In this document: piece by piece, positions 1 through 6,440 of the stretch
Position numbering within the stretch: the first letter of the stretch is position 1
Layout: each line of letters begins with the position of its first letter
Assembly (NCBI GenBank): GCA_003533545.1
Contig: DQEK01000136.1
Coordinates: 684-7,838, forward strand
Length of the DNA: 7,155 bases
Origin: Acidobacteriota bacterium
GTDB lineage: Bacteria > Acidobacteriota > Vicinamibacteria > Vicinamibacterales > UBA8438
Reading direction: 5' to 3'
The notes under the pieces: model-generated
What the model saw: only the letters and a program-made list of their open reading frames with translations
What the model was told of the DNA's origin: nothing
Databases searched by the model: none
Position numbers and translations under genes: made by a program

Positions 1-163
1 AAGGATGGCCCAGAGCCGACCGGTGAGCGTTACTGCAATAACGGCGTCGCTTTACGGTTCGTTCCAGAAGGCGAAGCGCTGCCAGAACCGCGCGGTTGAG
101 TGGGGCCGTTCTCGAACTGATCGGGGCCAGAGCCCTGCTCGCCGTGACTCGCTGTAACCACGA
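1..163. other. Upstream flank with no recognisable gene
   Basis: No gene can be supported here. On the + strand one frame is open from the window edge to a TGA at 97-99 (32 codons) and another is open to a TAA at 155-157. Neither gives a recognisable protein, and open runs of this length are expected by chance at this GC content. The first could be the 3' end of a gene that starts outside the window. A perfect 12-bp palindrome, AACCGCGCGGTT, lies at 86-97 just before that TGA; it has no T tract and no loop, so it is not a convincing terminator. Confidence 0.4.
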
Positions 164-200
164 CCGTGATAAATTTATGTTATGAAGATGTAATAATTAT

Positions 201-216
201 AACCTTGAGTAAGGTT
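201..216. repeat. Inverted repeat over the -35 box, possible operator
   Basis: AACCTT-GAGT-AAGGTT is a perfect inverted repeat with 6-bp arms and a 4-bp centre. It overlaps the candidate -35 box at 205-210, a position where a bound regulator would block RNA polymerase. There is no T tract after it, so it does not look like a terminator. No regulator is encoded in the window and I do not recognise the site as a known operator. Confidence 0.35.
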
Positions 217-234
217 CGACTTGCGCGATAGGAT
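205..234 (+). promoter_or_regulatory. Probable sigma-70 promoter of the ilv operon
   Basis: TTGAGT at 205-210 (4 of 6 to the -35 consensus) is separated by 18 bp from TAGGAT at 229-234 (4 of 6 to the -10 consensus, keeping the key TA and final T). The predicted start is near 241, about 20 nt before the leader-peptide ATG. An AT-rich island at 164-204, in an otherwise GC-rich window, lies immediately upstream and could act as an UP element. It contains the palindromes ATAAATTTAT (169-178) and ATAATTAT (193-200). An alternative -10 is TATAAC at 198-203, which would start the transcript near 210, but it has no matching -35 box. The choice between the two is inference. Confidence 0.5.
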
Positions 235-260
235 CGCTTCTGGTCTTGGTTAGTTTACCG

Positions 261-341
261 ATGCGCTGCTTGCTGTTGTCTCCTGCCGTGGTCGTTGTGC
301 GCAACGTCGGCGTCGTCATTACGCCGACGGCCAGCGGATGA
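261..341 (+). CDS. ilv operon leader peptide (attenuator peptide, 26 aa)
   Basis: This short reading frame encodes a 26-residue peptide whose translation, not its product, is the signal for attenuation. It begins MRCLLLSPAVVVVR. Eleven of 26 residues are branched-chain amino acids: Leu4-6, Val10-13, Val16, Val18-19 and Ile20. The order, a Leu run then a Val run broken by an Arg, closely resembles the leader peptides of the enterobacterial ilvBN and ilvGMEDA operons. The TGA stop (339-341) lies inside the 5' arm of the antiterminator. The ATG at 261 has no clear Shine-Dalgarno sequence. In-frame alternatives are TTG at 246 and CTG at 240, the latter 6 nt after AGGA at 230-233; they would add further Val and Leu codons but lie at or before the predicted transcript start. 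I favour ATG 261. The peptide is too short for homology calling; the case rests on codon content plus the RNA folds around it. Confidence 0.85.
   Translation: MRCLLLSPAVVVVRNVGVVITPTASG
305..329 (+). promoter_or_regulatory. Attenuator pause hairpin (segments 1:2)
   Basis: CGTCGGCGT (305-313) pairs perfectly with ACGCCGACG (321-329), a 9-bp stem with a 7-nt loop. It lies within the 3' half of the leader peptide and covers the Val16, Val18-19 and Ile20 codons. By analogy with known amino-acid attenuators it would pause RNA polymerase so that the leading ribosome can catch up. A ribosome stalled on the Val run at 288-299 would cover its 5' arm and prevent it. Its 3' end (328-329) also overlaps the outer part of the antiterminator, so the two folds compete. 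Confidence 0.7.
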
Positions 342-387
342 TGCACCCGTCACCTGAAGACGAATTACGGGCCATCATCCTTAGCCG
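328..387 (+). promoter_or_regulatory. Antiterminator of the ilv attenuator (segments 2:3)
   Basis: GGATGATG at 336-343 is perfectly complementary to CATCATCC at 373-380, which is the 5' arm of the terminator. Inside this helix CCCGT (346-350) pairs with ACGGG (367-371), and outside it CGGC (328-331) pairs with GCCG (384-387). That makes 17 Watson-Crick pairs in three short helices separated by small internal loops, with a 16-nt apical loop at 351-366. It cannot coexist with the terminator. The leader stop codon (339-341) sits in the 5' arm, so a ribosome that reaches the stop would mask this arm and let the terminator form. The pairings were read by eye; no folding energy was calculated. Confidence 0.75.
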
Positions 388-404
388 GGTGGTGGTTTTT
401 TTTT
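372..404 (+). terminator. Intrinsic terminator of the ilv attenuator (segments 3:4)
   Basis: CCATCATCC (372-380) pairs with GGGTGGTGG (387-395) across a 6-nt loop. This gives nine continuous pairs, two of them G-U in RNA. Nine T residues follow at once (396-404), the classic form of a Rho-independent terminator. It lies wholly upstream of ilvD and ends 15 nt before the ilvD ATG, so as a plain terminator it would silence the operon. This placement, with the leader peptide and antiterminator, marks it as an attenuator. Confidence 0.85.
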
Positions 405-419
405 GATGGGACGATTCTT

Positions 420-2102
420 ATGAGCAATGTTCCAGGTAAGACGCGCAGCGGTGCGATTACGGACGGCCCCTCACGGGCGCCCGCTCGCTCCATGTTGAAG
501 GCGGTCGGGTTCGACGACGACGCACTCGGGCGGCCCATTATCGGCGTGGCCAATACCTGGATCGAAATCGGGCCGTGCAATTTTCATCTACGGCGATTGG
601 CTGAGCACGTGAAGGCGGGAGTACGCGCCGCTGGCGGCACACCGATGGAATTCAACACGATCTCGATTTCAGACGGCATCACGATGGGCAGCGAGGGGAT
701 GCGCGCTTCGCTGGTCAGTCGTGAAGTGATCGCTGATTCGATCGAACTCGTGGCGCGCGGAAATATGTTCGATGGACTCGTGGTACTGGTGGGCTGCGAC
801 AAGACGATCCCCGGTGGCGTCATGGCGCTGGCCAGACTCGATGTTCCGGGATTGGTTCTCTATGGCGGGTCGATCGCGCCCGGGCAGTACGATTCTCATG
901 ACGTCACGATTCAAGATGTATTTGAGGCGGTTGGAACCCACGCTGCTGGCAATATGACCGACCAACAACTGGCGACACTCGAGGCGGCTGCCTGTCCTGG
1001 AGCCGGAGCCTGCGGTGGGCAGTTCACGGCCAATACGATGTCGATGGTCTGTGAGTTGATTGGTATCTCGCCGATGGGATGCAATGCCGTTCCGGCGCTG
1101 GACAGCCGCAAGGAAGAAGTCGCGCAAGACGCGGGGAAACTCGTCATGGAGTTAGCCCGGTCTAACCGGTGCCCGCGACAGGTGATGACCCGCGAGGCAC
1201 TCGAAAACGGAATCGCGTCTGTTGCTGCCACCGGTGGTTCGACCAACGCCGTGCTGCACATGCTGGCGATCGCTCGCGAGGCTGGGGTGTCGCTGACCAT
1301 CGACGACTTTGACCGGGTGAGCAGGCGGACGCCGTTATTGGCCGACTTGAAGCCTGGCGGCCGGTTCGTGGCGACCGATCTTTATCAGGCCGGGGGCAGT
1401 CGTTTACTGGCGGGACGCCTCTTGGAGGCGGGGATTCTGAACGCGGATCCGGTCACTGTAACCGGAAAAACGATCGGCGTTGAGGCGAGCTCGGCTACGG
1501 AAGCTCCTGGGCAAGAGGTGGTGCGTCCGGTTTCTGATCCGATAACCCCTACAGGTGGCCTCGTCGTGCTGAAGGGGAATTTGTCTCCGGACGGCTGTGT
1601 CGTGAAGGTGGCCGGTGGCTATGAGACGAGACGGCATCGCGGACCGGCGCGAGTCTTCGACAGCGAAGAAGCTTGCTTCGCCGCGGTCGAGAAGGGGGTT
1701 CTCGAGACCGGTGACGTCGTGGTCATTCGTTATGAAGGGCCACGCGGGGGGCCAGGTATGCGTGAGATGCTGGCGGTGACGGCGGCCATTGTGGGTGCTG
1801 GGCTCGGTGACTCGGTTGCCCTGCTTACGGACGGCCGCTTTTCTGGCGCCACTCGGGGATTGATGGCCGGGCACGTGTCTCCCGAGGCCGCCGAGGGTGG
1901 TCCCATTGCCGCTATTCGAGATGGCGACGTCGTGGTATTTGACCTGCAGGCCCGCGAGCTTCGCGTTGAACTGGATGATGTCGAGATTGCGTCCCGCTTG
2001 CGGGAATGGCAGGCTCCGGCGCCCCGTTACACGAGTGGGGTTATGGCCAAATACAGTCGGTTGGTAACGTCGGCTTCTGAAGGGGCTGTGACGGTGGCGT
2101 AA
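420..2102 (+). CDS. ilvD: Dihydroxy-acid dehydratase
   Basis: IlvD removes water from 2,3-dihydroxy-isovalerate and 2,3-dihydroxy-3-methylvalerate to give the 2-oxo acids that are precursors of valine/leucine and isoleucine. It is a cytosolic iron-sulfur and Mg-dependent enzyme of the IlvD/Edd family. The 560-residue length is normal. Three cysteines expected to bind the cluster are present: Cys53 in GPCNFH, Cys126 in GCDK and Cys198 in PGAGACGGQ. Other family signatures are SISDGITMG near 83-90, GGSTNAVLH near 272-280 and TDGRFSGAT at 470-478, whose serine is the proposed catalytic base. The ATG at 420 follows a weak TGGGA-type ribosome site at about 407-411, and no other in-frame start lies between it and the terminator. 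It is the first structural gene after the attenuator and is followed after 70 nt by ilvB. Identification is secure. Confidence 0.98.
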   Translation: MSNVPGKTRSGAITDGPSRAPARSMLKAVGFDDDALGRPIIGVANTWIEIGPCNFHLRRLAEHVKAGVRAAGGTPMEFNTISISDGITMGSEGMRASLVSREVIADSIELVARGNMFDGLVVLVGCDKTIPGGVMALARLDVPGLVLYGGSIAPGQYDSHDVTIQDVFEAVGTHAAGNMTDQQLATLEAAACPGAGACGGQFTANTMSMVCELIGISPMGCNAVPALDSRKEEVAQDAGKLVMELARSNRCPRQVMTREALENGIASVAATGGSTNAVLHMLAIAREAGVSLTIDDFDRVSRRTPLLADLKPGGRFVATDLYQAGGSRLLAGRLLEAGILNADPVTVTGKTIGVEASSATEAPGQEVVRPVSDPITPTGGLVVLKGNLSPDGCVVKVAGGYETRRHRGPARVFDSEEACFAAVEKGVLETGDVVVIRYEGPRGGPGMREMLAVTAAIVGAGLGDSVALLTDGRFSGATRGLMAGHVSPEAAEGGPIAAIRDGDVVVFDLQARELRVELDDVEIASRLREWQAPAPRYTSGVMAKYSRLVTSASEGAVTVA

Positions 2103-2172
2103 GGGGCACGTTCGATAGTCGTGTGGGTTGTTGGACCGTAGTTTGAGAGCACACGCAAAGTGAAGGCGCGGT

Positions 2173-3891
2173 ATGGGACAGATCAGAACTGGTGCACAGA
2201 TTCTCTGGGAATCGCTTGTCAGGGAGGGGGTCTCGACTGTCTTCGGGTACCCGGGCGGCGCGATTTTGCCGGCTTATGACGCCCTGCTCGAGTATCCGAT
2301 TCACCACGTCTTAGTGCGACACGAGCAAGGTGCTACCCACATGGCTGATGGATTCGCGAGGGCCAGTGGTGAGGTTGGCGTTGCGATCGCGACGTCAGGA
2401 CCGGGGGCCACGAACATGGTGACCGGAATTGCCACGGCGATGCTCGACTCATCACCCATTGTCTGTATCACCGGGCAGGTTGGCAGCAAGTTGATTGGGT
2501 CCGATGCCTTTCAGGAAACCGACGTAACCGGTGTGACGTTGCCGATCACGAAACACAACTATTTGGTGTCGGATGTGGCGGAAGTGGCTTCGACCGTCCA
2601 CGAAGCGTTCTACGTGGCCCGGTCGGGTCGTCCGGGTCCGGTGCTGGTCGACATCACGAAGGACGCGCAGCAGTCGTCGACTGAGTTCGTCTGGGACAGT
2701 AGTCCGGTGCAGCTTCCTGGATACCGACCGGAGTTGCGCGTTTCGGACGCGGAGTATGCCCAGGCGGTGGAGTTGATCAACGGCTCGAAGCGCCCGGTTG
2801 TTTTCGCCGGGCATGGCGTGATGCTGTCGGGAGCGGTGGACTTAGTACGCGAGTTCGCCGAGCGGGCGAACATCCCCATTGCGATGACGCTCCTGGGCAT
2901 TGGGTCGTTTCCAGCATTGCACCCTCTGAATCTCGGCATGATGGGAATGCACGGCGAGGCATGGGTGAATCAGGCGATCCAAGAGGCCGATCTACTGCTG
3001 GCGTTCGGCATGCGGTTCGACGACCGCGTGACCGGCAATATTCGGACGTATGCGCCGAACGCCCGGAAGATCCATGTGGACATCGACCCCGCTGAGTTCA
3101 ACAAAAATGTGCTTGTGGACGTCACGCTGGCTGGGGACCTGGCCAATGTGCTGCGTGATCTGCTACCTCAGGTTGACCGTGGAGACCGAAGTGACTGGTT
3201 GACGGCCATCGGAGAAATGAAGGGCGATTCGGCGGTGAGGGACGTTCAGAATCTGCCAGACACCGGGCACCTCTACGCGGCCCATGTGATCAACGATATC
3301 TGGCGGTTGACCGATGGGAAGGCCGTGGTGGTGACGGACGTGGGGCAACACCAGATGTGGGAGGCGCAGTACTATCACCACCAGGAACCGCGTTCTCTGA
3401 TTACATCGGGCGGTCTCGGTACGATGGGCTTCGCGTTGCCAGCGGCGATCGGCGCCAAGCTGGCTAGACCAGACGCTGAGGTATGGGTTGTCGTCGGAGA
3501 CGGTGGATTCCAGATGACGATGTGCGAGCTAGCGACCATCGCACAAGAGAAGATCAAACTCAACGTTGCCATCATCAACAATGGCTACCTGGGGATGGTG
3601 CGTCAGTGGCAAGAGTTTTTCTATGAGCGCCGGTATGCGGCGACGCCGTTGCTGAGCCCAGATTTTGCCAAGCTTGCCGACGCGTTCGGATTGCGGAGCG
3701 CTACTGTTTCTCGGCGCCAAGACGTGGAACCGACCATCGAGATGGCACGCGCTGAGTCGGGGGCCGTCGTCATGGACTTTCGGGTGGAACAGGAGGACAC
3801 AGTGTATCCAATGGTGCCAGCCGGGGCCGATCTGGATGCGATGATCCGTCGTCCGAGTCCGAGTCCGATCGTCGAAACCGCCGATGACTAG
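2173..3891 (+). CDS. ilvB: Acetolactate synthase, catalytic (large) subunit
   Basis: The large subunit of acetohydroxyacid synthase condenses two pyruvates, or pyruvate with 2-oxobutyrate, to start valine/leucine and isoleucine synthesis. The 572 residues show the three-domain thiamine-diphosphate enzyme layout. The N-terminal PYR domain has GYPGGAILP (25-33) and the catalytic Glu51 in HEQGATHMADGFAR. A central FAD-binding domain includes FGMRFDDRVTGN near 278-289. The C-terminal PP domain has GDGGF from 442, opening the diphosphate/Mg motif that ends near NNGYLGM. The substrate-channel region QETDVTGVTLPITKHN (about 114-129) and RQWQEFF are present. ThDP, Mg and FAD are therefore expected cofactors. 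A good ribosome site, GAAGG at 2162-2166, lies 6 nt before the ATG. The gene overlaps ilvN by 8 nt, as expected for subunits made in fixed ratio. At the position of plant AHAS Pro197 this protein has Gly (QVGSKLIGS), a natural variant. Confidence 0.98.
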   Translation: MGQIRTGAQILWESLVREGVSTVFGYPGGAILPAYDALLEYPIHHVLVRHEQGATHMADGFARASGEVGVAIATSGPGATNMVTGIATAMLDSSPIVCITGQVGSKLIGSDAFQETDVTGVTLPITKHNYLVSDVAEVASTVHEAFYVARSGRPGPVLVDITKDAQQSSTEFVWDSSPVQLPGYRPELRVSDAEYAQAVELINGSKRPVVFAGHGVMLSGAVDLVREFAERANIPIAMTLLGIGSFPALHPLNLGMMGMHGEAWVNQAIQEADLLLAFGMRFDDRVTGNIRTYAPNARKIHVDIDPAEFNKNVLVDVTLAGDLANVLRDLLPQVDRGDRSDWLTAIGEMKGDSAVRDVQNLPDTGHLYAAHVINDIWRLTDGKAVVVTDVGQHQMWEAQYYHHQEPRSLITSGGLGTMGFALPAAIGAKLARPDAEVWVVVGDGGFQMTMCELATIAQEKIKLNVAIINNGYLGMVRQWQEFFYERRYAATPLLSPDFAKLADAFGLRSATVSRRQDVEPTIEMARAESGAVVMDFRVEQEDTVYPMVPAGADLDAMIRRPSPSPIVETADD

Positions 3892-4438
3892 ACATACTTT
3901 CGCGGTGCATGTTGAGGACAAGCCTGGCGTGCTAAACCGGGTAGCCTCGTTATTTCGTCGACGGGCGTTCAACATCGAGTCGCTCACCGTTGGCCACACG
4001 GAGACCGAGGGCGTGTCTCGGATGACCATCGTGGTCGACACCGATACCAACGGGGCGCGTCGGCTGGAAGCGAATCTCTACAAGCTCGTGAATGTCCTGC
4101 GGGTTACCGACCTGACTGCGGAGGCGGTGGTCGCGCGGGAACTGACTCTCGTCAGGGTGGCGGCGAACCATGAAACCCGCATCCAGGTGATGCAGTTGGT
4201 CGATACGTTTCGAGCACGGGTGGTCGATATGACGACAGATTCACTGATCATCGAGGCAACAGGGACCGAAGAAAAGATCGACGGGTTGATGGGGGTCCTC
4301 GAACCCTACGGCGTGCTTGAAATGGTCCGGACCGGGCGCGTGGCTATGTCGCGCGGTTTACAGGGGAAGGTTCGCGGGCCGAACGGCGATGACGTGACTT
4401 CGCCGGAGACCGACGACAACGTGTCTCACTCCGTCTGA
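3884..4438 (+). CDS. ilvN: Acetolactate synthase, regulatory (small) subunit
   Basis: The small subunit binds and activates IlvB and carries valine feedback inhibition. The 184-residue protein has an N-terminal ACT domain (about 4-76) with DKPGVLNRVASLFRRRAFNI, whose Gly15 and Asn30 correspond to Gly14 and Asn29 of E. coli IlvH, residues known to be needed for valine sensitivity. A second ACT-like domain follows (about 84-157), ending at the family's MSRG motif. So valine inhibition is likely retained. The last 25 or so residues form a hydrophilic, acidic tail beyond the end of E. coli IlvH (163 residues). The start ATG at 3884 lies inside the end of ilvB (ATGACTAG), so translation is probably coupled to it; no separate Shine-Dalgarno is needed. 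A 69-nt gap precedes ilvC. The product could equally be called IlvH; identification as the AHAS small subunit is secure. Confidence 0.97.
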   Translation: MTRHTFAVHVEDKPGVLNRVASLFRRRAFNIESLTVGHTETEGVSRMTIVVDTDTNGARRLEANLYKLVNVLRVTDLTAEAVVARELTLVRVAANHETRIQVMQLVDTFRARVVDMTTDSLIIEATGTEEKIDGLMGVLEPYGVLEMVRTGRVAMSRGLQGKVRGPNGDDVTSPETDDNVSHSV

Positions 4439-4463
4439 CGTGCGATGCGATGCGTCATTTCAC

Positions 4464-4479
4464 CCCGGCGACGTCCGGG
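4464..4479 (+). repeat. Small hairpin between ilvN and ilvC
   Basis: CCCGG (4464-4468) and CCGGG (4475-4479) form a perfect 5-bp GC stem with a 6-nt loop in the 69-nt gap before ilvC. No T tract follows, so it is not an intrinsic terminator. It might affect mRNA processing or stability between ilvN and ilvC, but a stem this short is common in GC-rich DNA. Confidence 0.3.
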
Positions 4480-4507
4480 ATCACTGTAACCACGAGGCAG
4501 GACCAGT

Positions 4508-5521
4508 ATGGCAACGATTCACTACGACGACTCGGCTGATCTTTCGCTCATCCAGGGCAAGAAAGTTACGATTTTTGGGTATGGCTCCCAGGGACATGCA
4601 CACGCGCTGAATCTCAAGGACAGCGGCGTCGATGTACGGGTGGCATTGGCCGATGGCAGCCGCTCGCGGGCCAAGGCCGAGGCGGACGGGGTTACCGTCG
4701 ACAGCGGGAGCGCGGCGGCTGCCTGGGCCGATGTCATCATGATTCTCGCGCCAGATACCAAACAGCGGGGTATCTATGAGGCTTCGATCGCCGGAAATCT
4801 GGAGTCTGGGAACATGCTCATGTTCGCCCACGGCTTCAACATTCGGTACAACACGATCACGCCGCCGTCGGATATCGATGTGACATTGATCGCGCCCAAG
4901 GCACCCGGGCATCGGGTGCGCGAGGTATTTCTTGAGGGGGGTGGAACGCCTGCGCTAATTGCCGTCGAACAGGACGCGACTGGAAACGCACAGCAACTGG
5001 CGCTCTCTTACGCGAAGGGGCTCGGCGTGACCCGGGCCGGTGTGATCGAAACGACCTTCAAGGAAGAGACGGAGACCGACCTCTTTGGCGAGCAGTCGGT
5101 GCTATGCGGCGGGGTCAGCGAGCTGATCAAGGCAGGTTTTCAGACCTTGGTCGATGCGGGTTATCAGCCCGAGATCGCCTACTTCGAGTGCATGCACGAG
5201 TTGAAGCTGATCGTCGACCTCATCTATCGTGGCGGTCTGAACTACATGCGCTATTCGGTGAGTGACACCGCCGAGCATGGCGACTACAGCGGCGGCCCCC
5301 GTGTTGTGACTGAGGCGACTCGCGAAGCGATGCGAGGCATCCTCAAGGATATCCAGGATGGCACCTATGCCGATAACTGGATTGCCGAGGACAAGGCCGG
5401 GCGCAACTCGTTCATGGCCAGGCGCAAGGCTGAGCAAGAACTGCAGATTGAGAAGGTTGGCGCCGAGTTGCGGGCCATGATGCCGTTCCTGGATGCCGTG
5501 ACGCTGAAAGAATCGGTGTAA
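4508..5521 (+). CDS. ilvC: Ketol-acid reductoisomerase, class I
   Basis: IlvC converts 2-acetolactate or 2-aceto-2-hydroxybutyrate to the dihydroxy acid by Mg-dependent alkyl migration and NAD(P)H reduction, linking IlvBN to IlvD. At 337 residues it is the short class I form. The N-terminal Rossmann domain has [13 protein letters not shown] from residue 24. The cofactor loop reads [17 protein letters not shown] (about 45-61): the Arg common after VGL is Ala here, but Ser and Arg residues that can hold the NADPH 2'-phosphate remain, so NADPH use is the default inference. The C-terminal helical domain carries the metal ligands Asp191 and Glu195 (ETDLFGEQ) and Glu227 and Glu231 (FECMHE). A strong ribosome site, AGGCAGGA around 4495-4502, precedes the ATG by about 5 nt. 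It is the last gene of the visible operon; the next gene is convergent. No strong terminator follows. Confidence 0.98.
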   Translation: MATIHYDDSADLSLIQGKKVTIFGYGSQGHAHALNLKDSGVDVRVALADGSRSRAKAEADGVTVDSGSAAAAWADVIMILAPDTKQRGIYEASIAGNLESGNMLMFAHGFNIRYNTITPPSDIDVTLIAPKAPGHRVREVFLEGGGTPALIAVEQDATGNAQQLALSYAKGLGVTRAGVIETTFKEETETDLFGEQSVLCGGVSELIKAGFQTLVDAGYQPEIAYFECMHELKLIVDLIYRGGLNYMRYSVSDTAEHGDYSGGPRVVTEATREAMRGILKDIQDGTYADNWIAEDKAGRNSFMARRKAEQELQIEKVGAELRAMMPFLDAVTLKESV

Positions 5522-5640
5522 TCCGGGGCTGCCGTCGGCGGCTGCTTGTTAGCCCGCGACTTCCGTCGTCCAGCGAACAATCTTCCTCATCAGTGAGGGC
5601 CGTCACCGACATTGCCTCGCGGACAACGATGGTCGCGCGG

Positions 5641-6363
5641 TCAGGCATGGCTCCCATCCGCTGGGGCCCTCGCTGCCGAGATCTCAATTTGCTGTTCGCG
5701 AATTCGGTCGAGAAATCGCCCAGCTGCTTCGAGAAAATCCGGGTGCCACTCATGGCCGCCATCGAATTGGACAGTGTCGAACCGACTTGCTCGAGACTTG
5801 AGGATGTTCCGGTCTTTACGCCACTTGTCTTGGGTGTACCACTGGTCGTTTAGTCCGTGTCCCAACAGAATCGGAGGCCAGTGCTGTGACGGGGTGTCGT
5901 GCAATTCTGGTGGGATATCGCCAGCCAGCGCCAGAAGGCCCCGGCATGTGTGCTTAGTGGAGAGCGCCGCGCGGTACGCCATCGCCACTCCTTGGGAAAA
6001 CCCGGCGTATACGAGCGGCGTGTCTGGATCGCCGGTCGCACGGAGTGCGGTGACCACGTCGCTAACGTAAGCCAAGTTATCCCGGATCATCTGTTCCCTG
6101 TCTTGACTCGTCATCCACGAGGCGACGACTTGTCCGGTGCGGGTCTGGTAGAAGCGGTGCAACCCTTGCACCGAGGCGACACGCCAGTGCTCGACGCCGG
6201 GAATCCCTTGTAAAGCCTCAAGGTGCCGCTCGGCGCTCTCGCCGTATCCGTGAAAGCCGACGAGCAGCGGTGCTGGCGAACCGGACGTGGATGGAAGGAC
6301 GAGGTATCGTCCGAGCGCCTGGGCCAGGATGGTGTGCACGGTTGGGGACGGTGTGGCAGCCAT
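5641..6363 (-). CDS. Alpha/beta-hydrolase, esterase/phospholipase type
   Basis: This is a serine hydrolase of the alpha/beta fold, most like the carboxylesterase/phospholipase (predicted esterase) group; its substrate is unknown. Numbering from the chosen start (240 residues), the oxyanion region is GFHGYGES at 36-43, the nucleophile elbow is GFSQG with Ser123, the acid is Asp173 in GLNDQWY and the base is His204 in GGHEWH. All three triad residues are present in the right order and spacing. There is no signal peptide or membrane segment, so it is probably cytosolic. The frame is open up to an ATG at 6480, with another ATG at 6426, but the extra N-terminal residues look unlike the family and would overlap or abut the divergent gene at 6441. 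The ATG at 6363 places homology-like sequence (VHTILAQALGRYLVLP) at the N-terminus. None of the starts has a clear ribosome site. The gene runs toward ilvC and leaves a 119-nt gap. Confidence 0.85.
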   Translation of the reverse strand: MAATPSPTVHTILAQALGRYLVLPSTSGSPAPLLVGFHGYGESAERHLEALQGIPGVEHWRVASVQGLHRFYQTRTGQVVASWMTSQDREQMIRDNLAYVSDVVTALRATGDPDTPLVYAGFSQGVAMAYRAALSTKHTCRGLLALAGDIPPELHDTPSQHWPPILLGHGLNDQWYTQDKWRKDRNILKSRASRFDTVQFDGGHEWHPDFLEAAGRFLDRIREQQIEISAARAPADGSHA

Positions 6364-6428
6364 GTGTTCGTCATTGTAGTTGAGCCATGCGGGACGGGTC
6401 GGCGCACAGCCATCTCTGATGTCCATGA

Positions 6429-6434
6429 GATAAT
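6429..6434 (+). promoter_or_regulatory. Candidate -10 box for the gene at 6441
   Basis: GATAAT matches the -10 consensus at 5 of 6 positions and ends 6 nt before the ATG at 6441. Transcription would then begin at or next to the A of the start codon, giving a leaderless mRNA. This fits the lack of a good Shine-Dalgarno before the gene. No convincing -35 box lies 16-18 bp upstream, so confidence is low. Confidence 0.3.
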
Positions 6435-6440
6435 CACGGG

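Noticed and set aside
1..99. Open frame from the window edge to TGA 97-99 as a gene 3' end
   Set aside because: Only 32 codons, no recognisable similarity, and third-base GC use lower than in the ilv genes; chance is a sufficient explanation.
387..395. GGGTGG resembling the T-box riboswitch core
   Set aside because: It is the 3' arm of the terminator rather than the conserved antiterminator bulge, the rest of the T-box motif (ACCGCG) is missing, and no specifier-loop stem is visible. The leader-peptide explanation fits better.
669..1127. Long open frames antisense to ilvD, and similar ones antisense to ilvB, ilvN and ilvC
   Set aside because: They mirror the codon pattern of the real genes in a GC-rich genome, have shadow-like Arg/Ser/His-rich composition and no recognisable domains.
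4442..4455. Short tandem GCGAT repeat after ilvN
   Set aside because: Fewer than three copies of a 5-bp unit; too short to mean anything without comparison.
5525..5598. Possible terminator after ilvC: GGGCT/AGCCC (5526-5555) and CCTCA/TGAGG (5585-5598)
   Set aside because: Stems are only about 5 bp, the first has a large bulge, and no T tract follows on either strand, so neither can be called an intrinsic terminator.
5612..6213. Open frames on the + strand opposite the hydrolase
   Set aside because: The - strand frame carries a full Ser-Asp-His triad and family-like sequence; the + strand frames have no domain and are shadows.
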